Assembly: GCA_016717345.1 (NCBI GenBank) | Contig: JADKFR010000006.1 | Span: 62,001 to 126,000, forward strand | From: Propionibacteriaceae bacterium | Lineage (GTDB): Bacteria > Actinomycetota > Actinomycetes > Propionibacteriales > Propionibacteriaceae | Length of the DNA: 64,000 bases | Direction of reading: 5' to 3' | Part shown: in pieces, positions 35,422 through 45,031 of the stretch | How the letters are laid out: each line of letters opens with the position of its first letter | How positions within the stretch are numbered: position 1 is the first letter of the stretch | The notes under the pieces: model-generated | What the model saw: only the letters and a program-made list of their open reading frames with translations | Told to the model about the DNA's origin: nothing | Database searches by the model: none | Position numbers and translations under genes: made by a program

Positions 35422-35534
35422 CAGCCTTCAGCCCACTCCTGGGCCTGTAGCAACGGCGTTGCGCTGTGGGCGTACGCACCGGGCCGGTGCCCTCGTCGCG
35501 GGTAGATTGGCGCCACAACGACCCAGGAGGCACG

Positions 35535-35759
35535 GTGGAGATCAAGGTTGGCATTCAGCATGTGGCACGTGAGGTGACGGTCGAGTCCGAGGCCACGGCC
35601 GCCGAGATCCAGGCGGGCCTGATCAAGGCACTGGCGGACGAGAGCATCATGACCCTGGTTGATGCCAAGGGTCGGACGGTCCTGATCCCGGCCGCCAAGA
35701 TCGCCTACGTCGATCTCGGCCAGGAGCACGTCCGCCCCGTCGGCTTCGGCGCGGTGTGA
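35535..35759 (+). CDS. DUF3107-family small protein
   Basis: 74 residues starting at GTG 35535, with a perfect AGGAGG at 35525-35530. The sequence MEIKVGIQHVAREVTVES and the ending KIAYVDLGQE match the DUF3107 family of small actinobacterial ATP-binding-annotated proteins. Its role is unknown. It lies upstream of the DEAD-box helicase gene. Confidence 0.85.
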   Translation: MEIKVGIQHVAREVTVESEATAAEIQAGLIKALADESIMTLVDAKGRTVLIPAAKIAYVDLGQEHVRPVGFGAV

Positions 35760-35855
35760 GGCAGGTCGCCCCACCGCGCTAGACTCAGCCGGTACGCACA
35801 CCAGCGTGCGTCCTCGCCGCGGCTGCCGATCGCGCTGCCGGCGGGTTGCTCGGTC

Positions 35856-35873
35856 ACCAGCACGACTGCTGGT
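35856..35873 (+). promoter_or_regulatory. Leader hairpin before the DEAD-box helicase start
   Basis: ACCAGCA (35856-35862) pairs with TGCTGGT (35867-35873) around a CGAC loop, 12 nt before the ATG and directly upstream of the ribosome-binding region. A TAGACT hexamer at 35780-35785 could be the -10 box; no convincing -35 is seen. Confidence 0.35.
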
Positions 35874-35885
35874 CTACGAAAAGGC

Positions 35886-37427
35886 ATGACCCTGAACGAC
35901 ACCACCAACGACCTGCATCTCGAAGCTGACGAACTGCACACCTTCGCCGACCTGGGAGTCATTCCCGAGATCTCGGAGGCTCTGGCCCAGGTCGGGATCG
36001 AACACCCCTTCCCCATCCAGTCGCTGGCGATCCCCATTGCCATCACCGGCTCGGACATGATCGGGCAGGCGCGAACGGGTACCGGGAAGACGTTTGCGTT
36101 CGGCATCAGCCTGTTGCAGCGGATCACCGTCCCCACCGACCCCGGCTACGACGAACTGCCGGTCAAGGGATCCCCCCAGGCCCTCGTGATGTGTCCCACC
36201 CGCGAGTTGGCCCTCCAGGTCACCCGTGACCTGGAGGTCGCCTCAGCGGTGCGCGTGGCCCGGATCCTGACGGTCTACGGCGGCGTCGGGTACGACACCC
36301 AACTGGACACCCTTTCCGACGGGGTGGACGTTGTCGTCGGCACCCCTGGTCGTCTTCTCGACCTGATGCAACGCCGCAACCTTGACCTGTCCCAGGTGCG
36401 TGTCCTCGTGCTCGATGAGGCGGACGAGATGCTCGACCTCGGGTTCCTGCCCGACGTCGAGCGCTTGATCGCGAAAACCCCGCGATCCCGGCAGACCCTG
36501 CTGTTCTCGGCCACCATGCCGTCGGCGATCGTGGCGCTGGCCCGAATGCACCTGAACCAGCCGGTCAATGTCCGCGCCGAGTCCCACGACGCCCAGATGA
36601 CGGTGCCCGACACCACGCAGTTCATCTACCAGGCCCATGACCTGGACAAGCCCGAGATCATCGGAAAGCTGCTGCAGTCGGACGGCTGCACCCGGACGAT
36701 GATCTTCACCCGCACCAAGCGAGCCGCCCAGCGGCTCGCCGACGAACTTGAGGACCGCGGCTTCAAGGCCACCTCGATCCACGGCGACCTCAGTCAGGTG
36801 CTGCGCGAGAAGGCTCTCAAGAAGTTCCGGGACGGCAAGGTGGACGTACTGGTGGCCACCGATGTGGCCGCCCGTGGCATCGACATCACTGACGTGACGC
36901 ACGTCGTCAACTACGAATGCCCCGACGACGAGAAGACCTACGTCCACCGCATCGGGCGGACGGGGCGTGCCGGCGCCACGGGCGTGGCGATCACCTTTGT
37001 GGACTGGGCCGACACCACCCGTTGGAAGGTGATCAACAAGTCCCTGGGGTTGCCGTTCAGCGAGATTCCTGAGACCTACTCCACCTCGGAGCATCTGCAC
37101 ACCGACCACGACATCCCCAAAGGCACGAAGGGACGACTCAAGCCCCCGGCACCCCGCGAGCCGAAGGAGCCGCGTGATTCGCATGGCGAGCACGGTCACC
37201 ATGCCCGCACCGAGCGCCCACGGGAGCAGCGCCCGCCCCGGGACCGCTCCCGGCGCCGGCTGCGCAACGGCGAACCGGTCGACTCCCTTGACTCGACCTC
37301 AGCGGTGGCCACAGCCAGCGCTGCGGACACCCCCGAGGCCGTTGCCGCCACGGCCACTGCTGAGGCAGCCGCCGAGGCGCCGGCGCGACGTCGGCGCCGT
37401 CGCCGTCCGGCCGCCAGCACCGACTGA
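35886..37427 (+). CDS. DEAD-box ATP-dependent RNA helicase
   Basis: 513 residues. All DEAD-box motifs are present: FPIQSLAIPIAI (Q motif region), ARTGTGKTFAF, PTRELALQV, VLDEADEML, LLFSATMPSA, VATDVAARGIDI and HRIGRTGRAG. The C-terminal tail (about 410-513) is charged and low-complexity, ending in an Arg run that may bind RNA. Probably works in RNA remodelling, ribosome assembly or decay. The 5' leader carries a hairpin at 35856-35873 just before the GAAAAGG ribosome site. Ends before a bidirectional hairpin shared with trpS. Confidence 0.93.
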   Translation: MTLNDTTNDLHLEADELHTFADLGVIPEISEALAQVGIEHPFPIQSLAIPIAITGSDMIGQARTGTGKTFAFGISLLQRITVPTDPGYDELPVKGSPQALVMCPTRELALQVTRDLEVASAVRVARILTVYGGVGYDTQLDTLSDGVDVVVGTPGRLLDLMQRRNLDLSQVRVLVLDEADEMLDLGFLPDVERLIAKTPRSRQTLLFSATMPSAIVALARMHLNQPVNVRAESHDAQMTVPDTTQFIYQAHDLDKPEIIGKLLQSDGCTRTMIFTRTKRAAQRLADELEDRGFKATSIHGDLSQVLREKALKKFRDGKVDVLVATDVAARGIDITDVTHVVNYECPDDEKTYVHRIGRTGRAGATGVAITFVDWADTTRWKVINKSLGLPFSEIPETYSTSEHLHTDHDIPKGTKGRLKPPAPREPKEPRDSHGEHGHHARTERPREQRPPRDRSRRRLRNGEPVDSLDSTSAVATASAADTPEAVAATATAEAAAEAPARRRRRRRPAASTD

Positions 37428-37450
37428 TCTGCGTCCACCCGGACAGGCTC

Positions 37451-37481
37451 GTGGCCCGGACCCGCTGAGGGTCCGGGCCAC
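37451..37481. terminator. Bidirectional hairpin terminator between the helicase gene and trpS
   Basis: A perfect 13-bp stem (37451-37463 with 37469-37481, GTGGCCCGGACCC) around GCTGA, located between convergent genes whose stops are at 37427 and 37505. Confidence 0.75.
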
Positions 37482-37504
37482 GGTCCTGTGAGCGGGGGGA
37501 GACG

Positions 37505-38617
37505 TCAGTAGCGCATTCCCATCGCGGTGCGCACTTCCTCCAGGGTGGCGTCGGCGATCACGTTGGCTTTGGCGTTGCCCTCGCGAAGCACCGACAACAG
37601 GTAGCCCGGGTCCGCTGCCAACTCGTTGCGGCGGGCACGGATCGGGGCGAAGTACTCGTTGACGGCTTCGGTGACCGCCTTCTTCAGCCCGCCGCCGCCA
37701 CCGTTGCCGATCTCGGCGGCGATCTCCGCCGGGTCACGGTCGGTGCACAGCCCCGCCAGCATCAGCAGATTCGACACCTCGGGGCGGTTGACGGGATCGT
37801 AGGTGATCAGGCGGTGGGAGTCGGTGACCGCGCGCTTGATCAGTTTGGCCGTCGTGTCGGCGTCCATACCGATCTCGATGACGTTGCCCTTGGTCTTGCT
37901 CATTTTGGTGCCGTCCAGCCCCAGCACGCTGGCCGCCTTGCTGAGCAACGCCTCGGCCTGCGGGAACACCGGACGGGACGGATCGACCCGTCCGTAGCGC
38001 TCATCGAAACGACGGGCCACCACGCGCGTCTGCTCCAGGTGCGGGAGTTGGTCCTTGCCGACCGGAACCAGATTCGCCTTGCAGAACAGGATGTCTGCGG
38101 CCTGATGCACCGGGTAGGTGAGCAGCAGTCCCGACATCGGACGGTCGCCGGTGGCCTCCAGTTCCGCCTTGACGGTGGGATTGCGACGCAGCTCGGCGTC
38201 GGTGACCAGCGACAGGAACGGCAGCAGCAGCTGGTTCAGTGCCGGCACCATCGAGTGGGTGTAGATGGTGGTCCGGCTGGGGTCGAGCCCGATGGCCAGG
38301 TAGTCGGCCATCATGGAGAGGACGCGTTCAAGGATCGGGCCGGTGCCGTCGCGGTCGGTGATCACCTGGTAGTCGGCCACCAGAATCAGGGTGTCGACCC
38401 CCGCGTCCTGCAGGCGCACGCGGTTGGCCAGCGAGCCGAAGTAATGACCCAGATGAAGGTTGCCGGTGGGTCGGTCGCCGGTCATGATCCGGAAGCTGCT
38501 CGGGTCAGTTGCGATGGCGGCCTCGATCTCCGCGCTTCGCGCTTCGGTGCGCCGCAGCGACGCCTCCGACGTCGAACTGGCCAGCTGATCTCCGGCGTCG
38601 AGGACGTCCTCACTCAT
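37505..38617 (-). CDS. trpS: Tryptophan--tRNA ligase
   Basis: 370 residues. Class I aminoacyl-tRNA synthetase charging tRNA-Trp. The HIGH-like motif is NLHLGHYFG and the KMSKS-like loop reads GTKMSKTKGN (Thr in place of the last Ser). Other TrpS features are present: MTGDRPTGN, VADYQVITD, PVHQAADIL and PVGKDQLPHLE. The N-terminal extension of about 40 residues before FRIMTGDRP is longer than usual, so the start may be further in. Convergent with the helicase gene. Confidence 0.95.
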   Translation of the reverse strand: MSEDVLDAGDQLASSTSEASLRRTEARSAEIEAAIATDPSSFRIMTGDRPTGNLHLGHYFGSLANRVRLQDAGVDTLILVADYQVITDRDGTGPILERVLSMMADYLAIGLDPSRTTIYTHSMVPALNQLLLPFLSLVTDAELRRNPTVKAELEATGDRPMSGLLLTYPVHQAADILFCKANLVPVGKDQLPHLEQTRVVARRFDERYGRVDPSRPVFPQAEALLSKAASVLGLDGTKMSKTKGNVIEIGMDADTTAKLIKRAVTDSHRLITYDPVNRPEVSNLLMLAGLCTDRDPAEIAAEIGNGGGGGLKKAVTEAVNEYFAPIRARRNELAADPGYLLSVLREGNAKANVIADATLEEVRTAMGMRY

Positions 38618-38689
38618 TGTCTGCCATCCACCTTCGTCGTCTCCGGAAACCGCCTACCGACTTTAGCACCGCCGACCTTCGTGCCGGTT

Positions 38690-39541
38690 TCAGCGAGAAC
38701 CCCCGAACAGGTCGATCCGGCGCTCGATCTCGCCGAGCACGGCCGGTGCTGTGGTGTGGCAGCCCAGTGGGTGGTTGAGCTTGCCGAGTCCGTGGTAGTC
38801 GGAGGATCCAGTCACCAGCAGCCCCAGGCGATCGGCCAGGACGCGCAACGAACGACGCTGGGCCGGGGTGTGATCGTTGTGGTCGACTTCGATCCCGTCC
38901 AGCCCGTGCCTCCCCACCAGGCCGACCAGGAGGGATTCGGTGATCTGTCGCTCGCCTCCCCGGCCCCAGGGGTGAGCGATCACTGCCACGCCGCCAGCTC
39001 GGTGAACCAGATCGATGCCGGTGGCCACCTCGGTGGCGTACCGGGACACATAGGCGGGTCCGTCATCAGCGAGGTACCGGGCGAACGCCTGATTCCGGTC
39101 GGCAACGTAGCCACGCGCCACCAGGGCGTCCGCGACGTGAGGACGGCCGACCGACGGGCTGTCGCCGGCAAACCTGGCAACCTCGGACAACTCCAGCGGC
39201 ATCCCGAGACGGGCCAGCGCTGCCAGCATCGCAGGCACCCTGCGGCGGCGTCCCTCGCGAATGCGGGCCAGTTCGGCGGTAAGGGCCGGGTCAGCGGTGC
39301 GGCAGCCGTATCCCAGCAGGTGCACCGAGTCTCCCCCCAGCCGGGCCGAGATCTCGATCCCCGGAAGCAGCCTCACCGTGCTGCCGCGGGCAGCAGCGGC
39401 GGCATCAGCCAGGCCGTCGAAGGTGTCGTGGTCGCACAGCGCCAAGACGGTCAGTCCGGCACGGGCGGCGGCTGCCACCAGGTCGGCCGGCGAGTCGGTG
39501 CCGTCGGAGACTGCGCTGTGGGTATGGAGATCGATGGTCAT
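38690..39541 (-). CDS. PHP-domain phosphoesterase (YciV/RnAm-like)
   Basis: 283 residues. PHP metal-binding motifs: DLHTHSAVSDG (4-14), LALCDHDTFDG, LLPGIEIS, VIAHPWG and GSSDYHG. Layout and length match the YciV/3',5'-nucleotide bisphosphatase and RNase AM group, which degrade pAp and short RNA ends. The substrate cannot be fixed from sequence alone. Lies between trpS and the NAD-GDH gene on the same strand with gaps of about 70 nt. Confidence 0.88.
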   Translation of the reverse strand: MTIDLHTHSAVSDGTDSPADLVAAAARAGLTVLALCDHDTFDGLADAAAAARGSTVRLLPGIEISARLGGDSVHLLGYGCRTADPALTAELARIREGRRRRVPAMLAALARLGMPLELSEVARFAGDSPSVGRPHVADALVARGYVADRNQAFARYLADDGPAYVSRYATEVATGIDLVHRAGGVAVIAHPWGRGGERQITESLLVGLVGRHGLDGIEVDHNDHTPAQRRSLRVLADRLGLLVTGSSDYHGLGKLNHPLGCHTTAPAVLGEIERRIDLFGGSR

Positions 39542-39613
39542 GGTGGCGCCAGCTTAGGCACCCGACACCCCGTTCGCGGGGGTGGCGCCCCAGGGCGCGG
39601 CCGCCCGGCCCGG

Positions 39614-42600
39614 CTACCGCAGCAGGCCCCGCACCACTCCCAGTCCAACGCTCATGCGGGCCAGATCGGGCTCGCCCTCGCACACCGAGCGCAAGGTGGC
39701 GATCCGATCGGCGGCGGACACCTTCGAGGCCAGCCAGCGATCCACCATCATGATGGCGTCCTCCCCGGGTTGGCCGAGCGACAGGACGTCGGCCGTCAGT
39801 TCGGCATGGACGGAGAGCAGCTCGTCCCGCAGCGCTGCGCGAGCCATGGCGTCCCAGCGGGACTGCCGGGGCAACACGTCGATGCGATCCACCAGGGTGT
39901 CGAGGTCGAGCCGGGAGGCGACGGCGAAGAACACGTCGCTGGCGAGCTCCGGGGCCACCCCGAGGCGGCCGGCGATCGCGGCGATGCCCAGGGCGTAATG
40001 CGCATGGGCCGCAGTGGCCATGGTCGCGGCCAACTCGGCGGGCGCCCCTTTGGCAACCCACCGGTCATAGTCAGCCTTTGCCCGGCCGTGCTGGAGGGCC
40101 GTGTCGCGCCGCCTGAGCCCCTCCCAGATCGCCGCCACCGGGTCGACGAACTCGCCGATGGCCCCCCTGATGTCGAGTGGGGAGCGACGGTTGTGCAGCA
40201 GCCAGCGGGTGACCCGTTCGACCATCCGGCGCAGATGCACCCGGAGCTCGGTCACCAGATCGGCGTCGAGGTCGTTCATGCGTTCCAGGAGGACTTCGGA
40301 CACCCCCACGTGGTAGATCGCCCGAGCCGCCAGCTGGGCCCGGATCACGTCGGCGATCCCCGCCCCGGTTTCACTGGACAGCCGGTGGTAGGCCGTGGAG
40401 CCCTGAGAGTTCACGAACCGGTTGATGGCCACCGTCGTGATGATCTCGCGCGCCAGTGGATGCCGCGGCATGGCGTCGGCGAACCGTTCGCGCAAGGCCT
40501 GGGGGAAGTAGGTGAGGAGGCGGTCGGCGAGATAAGGGTCCTCCGGCAGCTCCGTCGCCAGCATCCACTTCTTCAACGCAATCTTCGTGTGGGACAACAC
40601 CACGGCGAGTTCGGGGCGGGTGAGGCCACGCCCACCGGCGATCCGCAGCGCCATCTCGTCGCTGGTCGGCAGCGACTCCAACCCCCGGTCCAGGAACCCG
40701 GCCGCCTCCAGGGTGCGTAGCCATGCCTCGTGTTGGCCGGCGAGGGCGGCCGCCCGGGACATCGCGTTGGCCAACGCCAGGTTCTGCTCAACCGTGTGAC
40801 CCACCACGTGCTGAGCCACCTCGTCGGTCATCGAAGCCAGCAGCGGACCTCGTTCCTGCGGCGCCAGCCGCCCGCGTTCCAGCTCGGCAGCCAGCAGGAT
40901 CTTGATGTTCACCTCGTGATCGGAGGTGTCGACGCCCGCGGAGTTGTCGATGAAGTCGGTGTTGATCCGGCCCCCTGCGAGGGCGTATTCGACGCGCCCG
41001 GGTTGCGTCCACCCGAGGTTTCCACCCTCGGCTGCACAACGGGCCCGCACCTGCGCTCCGTGGACCCGGACGGCGTCGTTGGCCTTGTCGCCCACCTCTG
41101 AGTTGGGCTGAGCGGCACCTTTGACGTAGGTGCCGATCCCCCCGTTGAACAGCAGGTCGACCGGTGCCGTCAGGATCGCCCGAATCAGTTCGGGCGGCGT
41201 GAGACGCCTCACCTCATCGGGCAGGGCAAGCGCGCGTCGCACCGCTTGGCTGATCGGAATCGACTTGCTCGCTCGCTCGTAGACCCCACCCCCCGCCGAG
41301 ATCAGCGATCGGTCGTAGTCGCCCCAACTCGAGCGGGGCAGGGCGAACAACCGCTGCCGCTCGGCATGACTCGTCGCCGCGTCGGGGTCCGGATCCAGGA
41401 AGATGTGCAGGTGGTTGAAGGCCGCGACCAGCCGGGTGTGGTCGGAGGCCAGCATGCCGTTGCCGAACACATCTCCGGACATGTCCCCGATCCCGACGCA
41501 GGTGAAGTCGGTGGTCTGGCAGTCGACCCCCATTTCCCGGAAGTGCCGCTTCACCGACTCCCAGGCACCACGCGCGGTGATCCCCATCCGCTTGTGGTCG
41601 TAGCCGGCAGAGCCACCCGAGGCGAAGGCGTCCCCGAGCCAGAACCCGTGGGCCAGGGCGATGCCGTTCGCGAGGTCGGAGAAGCTCGCCGTCCCCTTGT
41701 CGGCAGCCACCACCAGGTAGGAATCGTCCCCGTCGTAGCGGATCACCCTCGGCGGCGGGACGATGACTCCGGCCACCAGATTGTCGGTCACGCTGAGCAG
41801 CGCCTCGATGAAGATCCGGTAGCAGGCTTCGCCTTCGCTCTGCCAGCCCGCGCGATCCAACCCCGGGTCCGGCAGTTGCTGCGGGACGAAGCCGCCTTTG
41901 GCCCCGACCGGGACGATGACGGTGTTCTTCACCGTCTGGGCCTTGACCAGTCCCAGCACCTCGGTGCGGAAGTCCTCCTTGCGGTCGGACCAGCGCAACC
42001 CGCCGCGAGCCACCCGTCCGAACCGGAGATGAACCCCCTGCACCCGCGGAGAGTAGACGAAGATCTCAAACGCCGGCCGAGGTTCCGGCAGGAGTGGCAG
42101 CTCGCTCGGGAGGATCTTGTAGGCCAACGCTGGGGAGTCGGCGAAGGCGTTGGTGCGGACGGTGGCCTTGATCACCGCCACGAACATGCGCAGGATCCGG
42201 TCGTGGTCGAGGCTGGGGACGGCCTCCAGGGCCACCTCGAGCCGCCCCCATGCCGACGCCAGGGCCGCCTCGCGGTCGGCGGGCTCGCTGACCGCCGCCG
42301 GGTCGAACCGGGTCTCGAAGGCTTGGACCAGGTCGATCGCCACATCCGGGTGGGCGGTCAGGCAGTCGGCGATGTATTGCTGGCTGAAGCCCACACCGGC
42401 CTGCTGCAGGTAGCGCGAGACGCCTCGCAGCCAGCTGACCTGTCGCCAGGTCAACCCTGCGGTCAGGACCAGCCGGTTCAGCCGTCCAGGTTCACAGGCA
42501 CCCCGGTACGACGCCTCGAAGGCTTGGACGAATCGCTCACGGTCCGACGTCCCCCAGGCCGTCACCTCAACCGTCGCCGGGAGCCGAAGTCCGAAGTCGA

Positions 42601-44404
42601 AGAGGTGCACCCGCCGGCCCCGCAGCTCCCACTCGTAGGGCCGCTCATCGACGACGTCAACGCCCAGCACGCTCAGGTGAGGCATGACCTGCGTGAGTTC
42701 CATCGGCTGGAACGCGAACACCTTCAGTCGGATGTCCGAGGGGTCCTCCCCGTCCGTCGGGAGGTAGAGCGAAAAGCGCAGGTCGGCGGGGTTCCGGAGC
42801 TCGTTGGCCAGGAGGAGGTCGTCCACCGCGACCTGGGGGCTGAAGGCCTCCTCGTAGGCTTCGGTGAACTCCACCCCGCGCGCCTGGCTCGGGATCCCTC
42901 GCACGGCCTCGCCGAAGCCGTCCTCCCAGGTTCTGGTGGCCGCCTCGATGCGGGCGGTGATCCGGGCCTCCTCGTCGTCCGACCCGTGCGAGCCGATCGA
43001 GAGCCGGATCACGTAGAACAGCCGTGTCAGAACCGATTCGGAGACCAGCGAGGTGTACTCCAACGATTCGCCGGACAGTTCGTCCATCACCACCTGGGAC
43101 ATGCGCTGGCGCACGGCGGTGTTGTAGCGGTCACGGGGAAGGTAGACCAGCACTGTGGCGAACTGGCCGTGCCGGTCGCGGCGGACGAAGGCTCGCACCA
43201 CCCGGCGCTCCCGAAGCGCGGCGACCGCGAGGACGATCGGAGCCAACTCGTCAAGGTCGGCTTGGAAGAGCTCGTCCCGGGGGTAGGTGTTGATGGCCTG
43301 CCAAACGGCGTTGCCCCCATACGAGTTGACCTCGAAGCCGCTGCGCGCCACCAGTCGCTCAGCCTTGGCGGCCAGCACCGGGATGTGGGACACCGATTCG
43401 GTGTAGGCCGCGGCCGCCAGCAGCCCCAGGAACCTCGATTCGCCTACCAGGTCCCCGTTCCCGTCGTAGAGCCGGACCCCCAGATAGTCGAGGTAGGAAC
43501 CGCGGTGGACGCGCGAGCGGCGAGGGTCCTTGGTCATCACCAGAACCTGCTGACCGCCCAGGGCCGGGAGGGCGTGGAAGGTGCCGGGGGGATCGACATC
43601 CCCGCGCAGGATCCCCAGGCCCGAGCCTGGCACCCGATGGAGACCATCACTGTCGTAGGCGTACTCCTGGTAGCCGAGGAAGACGAAATGTCCCCCCGCC
43701 AGCCACCTCAGCAGCTCGACCGCCTCGCGGACCTGCACCGGATCGAGCGGGCTCGCCGCGTGCTCCAGCACGTCAGCGGCCGCCCTGGCCCTGGCCACCA
43801 TCGGTTGCCAGTCGTCGACGGCGATCCTGACCTCGTCCAGCGTCGCCTGCAGCCCAGCAGCCAGTTCGTCCGCCAGCTCGGCGGCAGCAACGCCCAGGGG
43901 CGGAAAGACCACCATGGTGATCCAGGACTCGCGCGCGGCAGGCTTGGCCGCCGCACCCTCCCCCAGGGCCAGGAATCGCCCGTCCGGATCGCGCTGCACC
44001 TGAGGCTGGGGGTGGTACAGCTGCTTCAGGCTCCAGCCCTGGCGACCGAGTTCGATCCCCAGGCTGTCGACGAGGAACGGTCGATCCGCCGTGACGACCT
44101 GCACCACGGTGGAGCCCTCCGCACTCCAGCCCTGGTCCGCGATGGAAGGGGTGAACACCCGCACGAGGTGGTGGTCAGCTCCCCGCACCCGCCCCAGCTC
44201 CAGGTGGGCAGTGATCAGTCGAGCCAGGACGTCCGGGTTCAGCGACGTCAGTTCATCGTCGGGGACGTGCTGGAGGTACAACCGGACGAAGCCGGCGACC
44301 ACGTCGGCATCGAGCCACGGCAGGTGCCGTGCGGCGGACCCGACGACAGCGTCGAGCAGGGACTGACGGAGCAGGACGCCCACGGGTGTCACCTCACTTC
44401 TCAC
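39614..44404 (-). CDS. Large NAD-dependent glutamate dehydrogenase (180-kDa class)
   Basis: About 1596 residues. Oxidative deamination of glutamate to 2-oxoglutarate and ammonium. The central catalytic part is evident: RGGLRWSDRKEDFRTEV, LVKAQTVKNTVIVPVGAKGG (catalytic lysines), and nearby VGIGDMSGDVFGNGML; N-terminal regulatory (ACT-like) and C-terminal helical parts surround it. GTG 44404 is chosen because GAGGA lies about 7 nt upstream and VTPVGVLLRQSLLDAV looks like the conserved start; the frame is open to 44524. The mycobacterial orthologue (Rv2476c) is inhibited by the FHA protein GarA, a target of PknG; a PknG-like/FHA operon lies only a few kb away here. Confidence 0.92.
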   Translation of the reverse strand: MRSEVTPVGVLLRQSLLDAVVGSAARHLPWLDADVVAGFVRLYLQHVPDDELTSLNPDVLARLITAHLELGRVRGADHHLVRVFTPSIADQGWSAEGSTVVQVVTADRPFLVDSLGIELGRQGWSLKQLYHPQPQVQRDPDGRFLALGEGAAAKPAARESWITMVVFPPLGVAAAELADELAAGLQATLDEVRIAVDDWQPMVARARAAADVLEHAASPLDPVQVREAVELLRWLAGGHFVFLGYQEYAYDSDGLHRVPGSGLGILRGDVDPPGTFHALPALGGQQVLVMTKDPRRSRVHRGSYLDYLGVRLYDGNGDLVGESRFLGLLAAAAYTESVSHIPVLAAKAERLVARSGFEVNSYGGNAVWQAINTYPRDELFQADLDELAPIVLAVAALRERRVVRAFVRRDRHGQFATVLVYLPRDRYNTAVRQRMSQVVMDELSGESLEYTSLVSESVLTRLFYVIRLSIGSHGSDDEEARITARIEAATRTWEDGFGEAVRGIPSQARGVEFTEAYEEAFSPQVAVDDLLLANELRNPADLRFSLYLPTDGEDPSDIRLKVFAFQPMELTQVMPHLSVLGVDVVDERPYEWELRGRRVHLFDFGLRLPATVEVTAWGTSDRERFVQAFEASYRGACEPGRLNRLVLTAGLTWRQVSWLRGVSRYLQQAGVGFSQQYIADCLTAHPDVAIDLVQAFETRFDPAAVSEPADREAALASAWGRLEVALEAVPSLDHDRILRMFVAVIKATVRTNAFADSPALAYKILPSELPLLPEPRPAFEIFVYSPRVQGVHLRFGRVARGGLRWSDRKEDFRTEVLGLVKAQTVKNTVIVPVGAKGGFVPQQLPDPGLDRAGWQSEGEACYRIFIEALLSVTDNLVAGVIVPPPRVIRYDGDDSYLVVAADKGTASFSDLANGIALAHGFWLGDAFASGGSAGYDHKRMGITARGAWESVKRHFREMGVDCQTTDFTCVGIGDMSGDVFGNGMLASDHTRLVAAFNHLHIFLDPDPDAATSHAERQRLFALPRSSWGDYDRSLISAGGGVYERASKSIPISQAVRRALALPDEVRRLTPPELIRAILTAPVDLLFNGGIGTYVKGAAQPNSEVGDKANDAVRVHGAQVRARCAAEGGNLGWTQPGRVEYALAGGRINTDFIDNSAGVDTSDHEVNIKILLAAELERGRLAPQERGPLLASMTDEVAQHVVGHTVEQNLALANAMSRAAALAGQHEAWLRTLEAAGFLDRGLESLPTSDEMALRIAGGRGLTRPELAVVLSHTKIALKKWMLATELPEDPYLADRLLTYFPQALRERFADAMPRHPLAREIITTVAINRFVNSQGSTAYHRLSSETGAGIADVIRAQLAARAIYHVGVSEVLLERMNDLDADLVTELRVHLRRMVERVTRWLLHNRRSPLDIRGAIGEFVDPVAAIWEGLRRRDTALQHGRAKADYDRWVAKGAPAELAATMATAAHAHYALGIAAIAGRLGVAPELASDVFFAVASRLDLDTLVDRIDVLPRQSRWDAMARAALRDELLSVHAELTADVLSLGQPGEDAIMMVDRWLASKVSAADRIATLRSVCEGEPDLARMSVGLGVVRGLLR

Positions 44405-44541
44405 GCCTGGGTCCTCACTGACAAAGCGCGCTGCCTTCACCCTAACCGGGCGGGGGCGCCGGCAGCGGCGGCACAGCGCGACCGGAGCGTCGCCACCCCT
44501 TCCCGGGGGCCGTTCCGCCGGCATGCCCCAGAATGGTCGTC

Positions 44542-45012
44542 ATGCACATCAGCGCCACGAACGACTTCCCGCAGGCCGTGGACGAGGCCTTCCGAATGCT
44601 GACCGACCGCAGCTTCCTGGACGCGGTCTGCCGGGCCACCGGACCCCTGGAGTACTCCGCCTTCGTCGATGGGCTCCTCACCGGTTCACGTCGGGTGATG
44701 CCCAACCATCCCTCCATCAAGCGTTTCACCGGACCGACCATCACGGTCAGTGACGAGATCGCGTGGGAAGCCGAGCCGACGTCGGACGGAGGGCGCCGGG
44801 GCGCCACCCGGGTGACCGTCGCGGGAATGCCGGTCGAACTGCTCGGCACCGCAACCTTGTCAGCCCACGGGGCGGGCTCCCTGCTCCGGTACGAAGGCGA
44901 ACTGACGGTCGCCATCCCGCTGTTCGGACCAGGATTGGAGAAACAGGCGGCCCCCCTGCTGATCGAAGCGCTCAACATGCAGCAGCAGGTGGCTCGAACC
45001 TGGCCCTCGTGA
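44542..45012 (+). CDS. DUF2505-family protein
   Basis: About 156 residues of a START/SRPBCC-like fold family (DUF2505). Family traits: MHISATNDFPQAVDEAFRML at the start, RSFLDAVC and a C-terminal FGPGLEKQAAPLL helix. ATG 44542 is preferred over 44533 on the family N-terminus; neither has a strong ribosome site. Function unknown, possibly hydrophobic-ligand binding. Divergent from the NAD-GDH gene. Confidence 0.78.
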   Translation: MHISATNDFPQAVDEAFRMLTDRSFLDAVCRATGPLEYSAFVDGLLTGSRRVMPNHPSIKRFTGPTITVSDEIAWEAEPTSDGGRRGATRVTVAGMPVELLGTATLSAHGAGSLLRYEGELTVAIPLFGPGLEKQAAPLLIEALNMQQQVARTWPS

Positions 45013-45031
45013 CCCCGGCTAGCCTTGCGGA

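Noticed and set aside
35450..35462. GCAACG/CGTTGC palindrome after the FHA gene as terminator
   Set aside because: The arms are 6 nt around a single base, so it cannot form a normal hairpin loop of useful stability.
41246..44602. Long open frame opposite the NAD-GDH gene (over 1,100 codons), and similar ones opposite secA, the PknG-like gene and uvrD2
   Set aside because: High-GC coding DNA gives long open frames on the opposite strand. Their translations are rich in Arg, Gly, His and Gln with no recognisable domains, while the annotated strand has clear family motifs.
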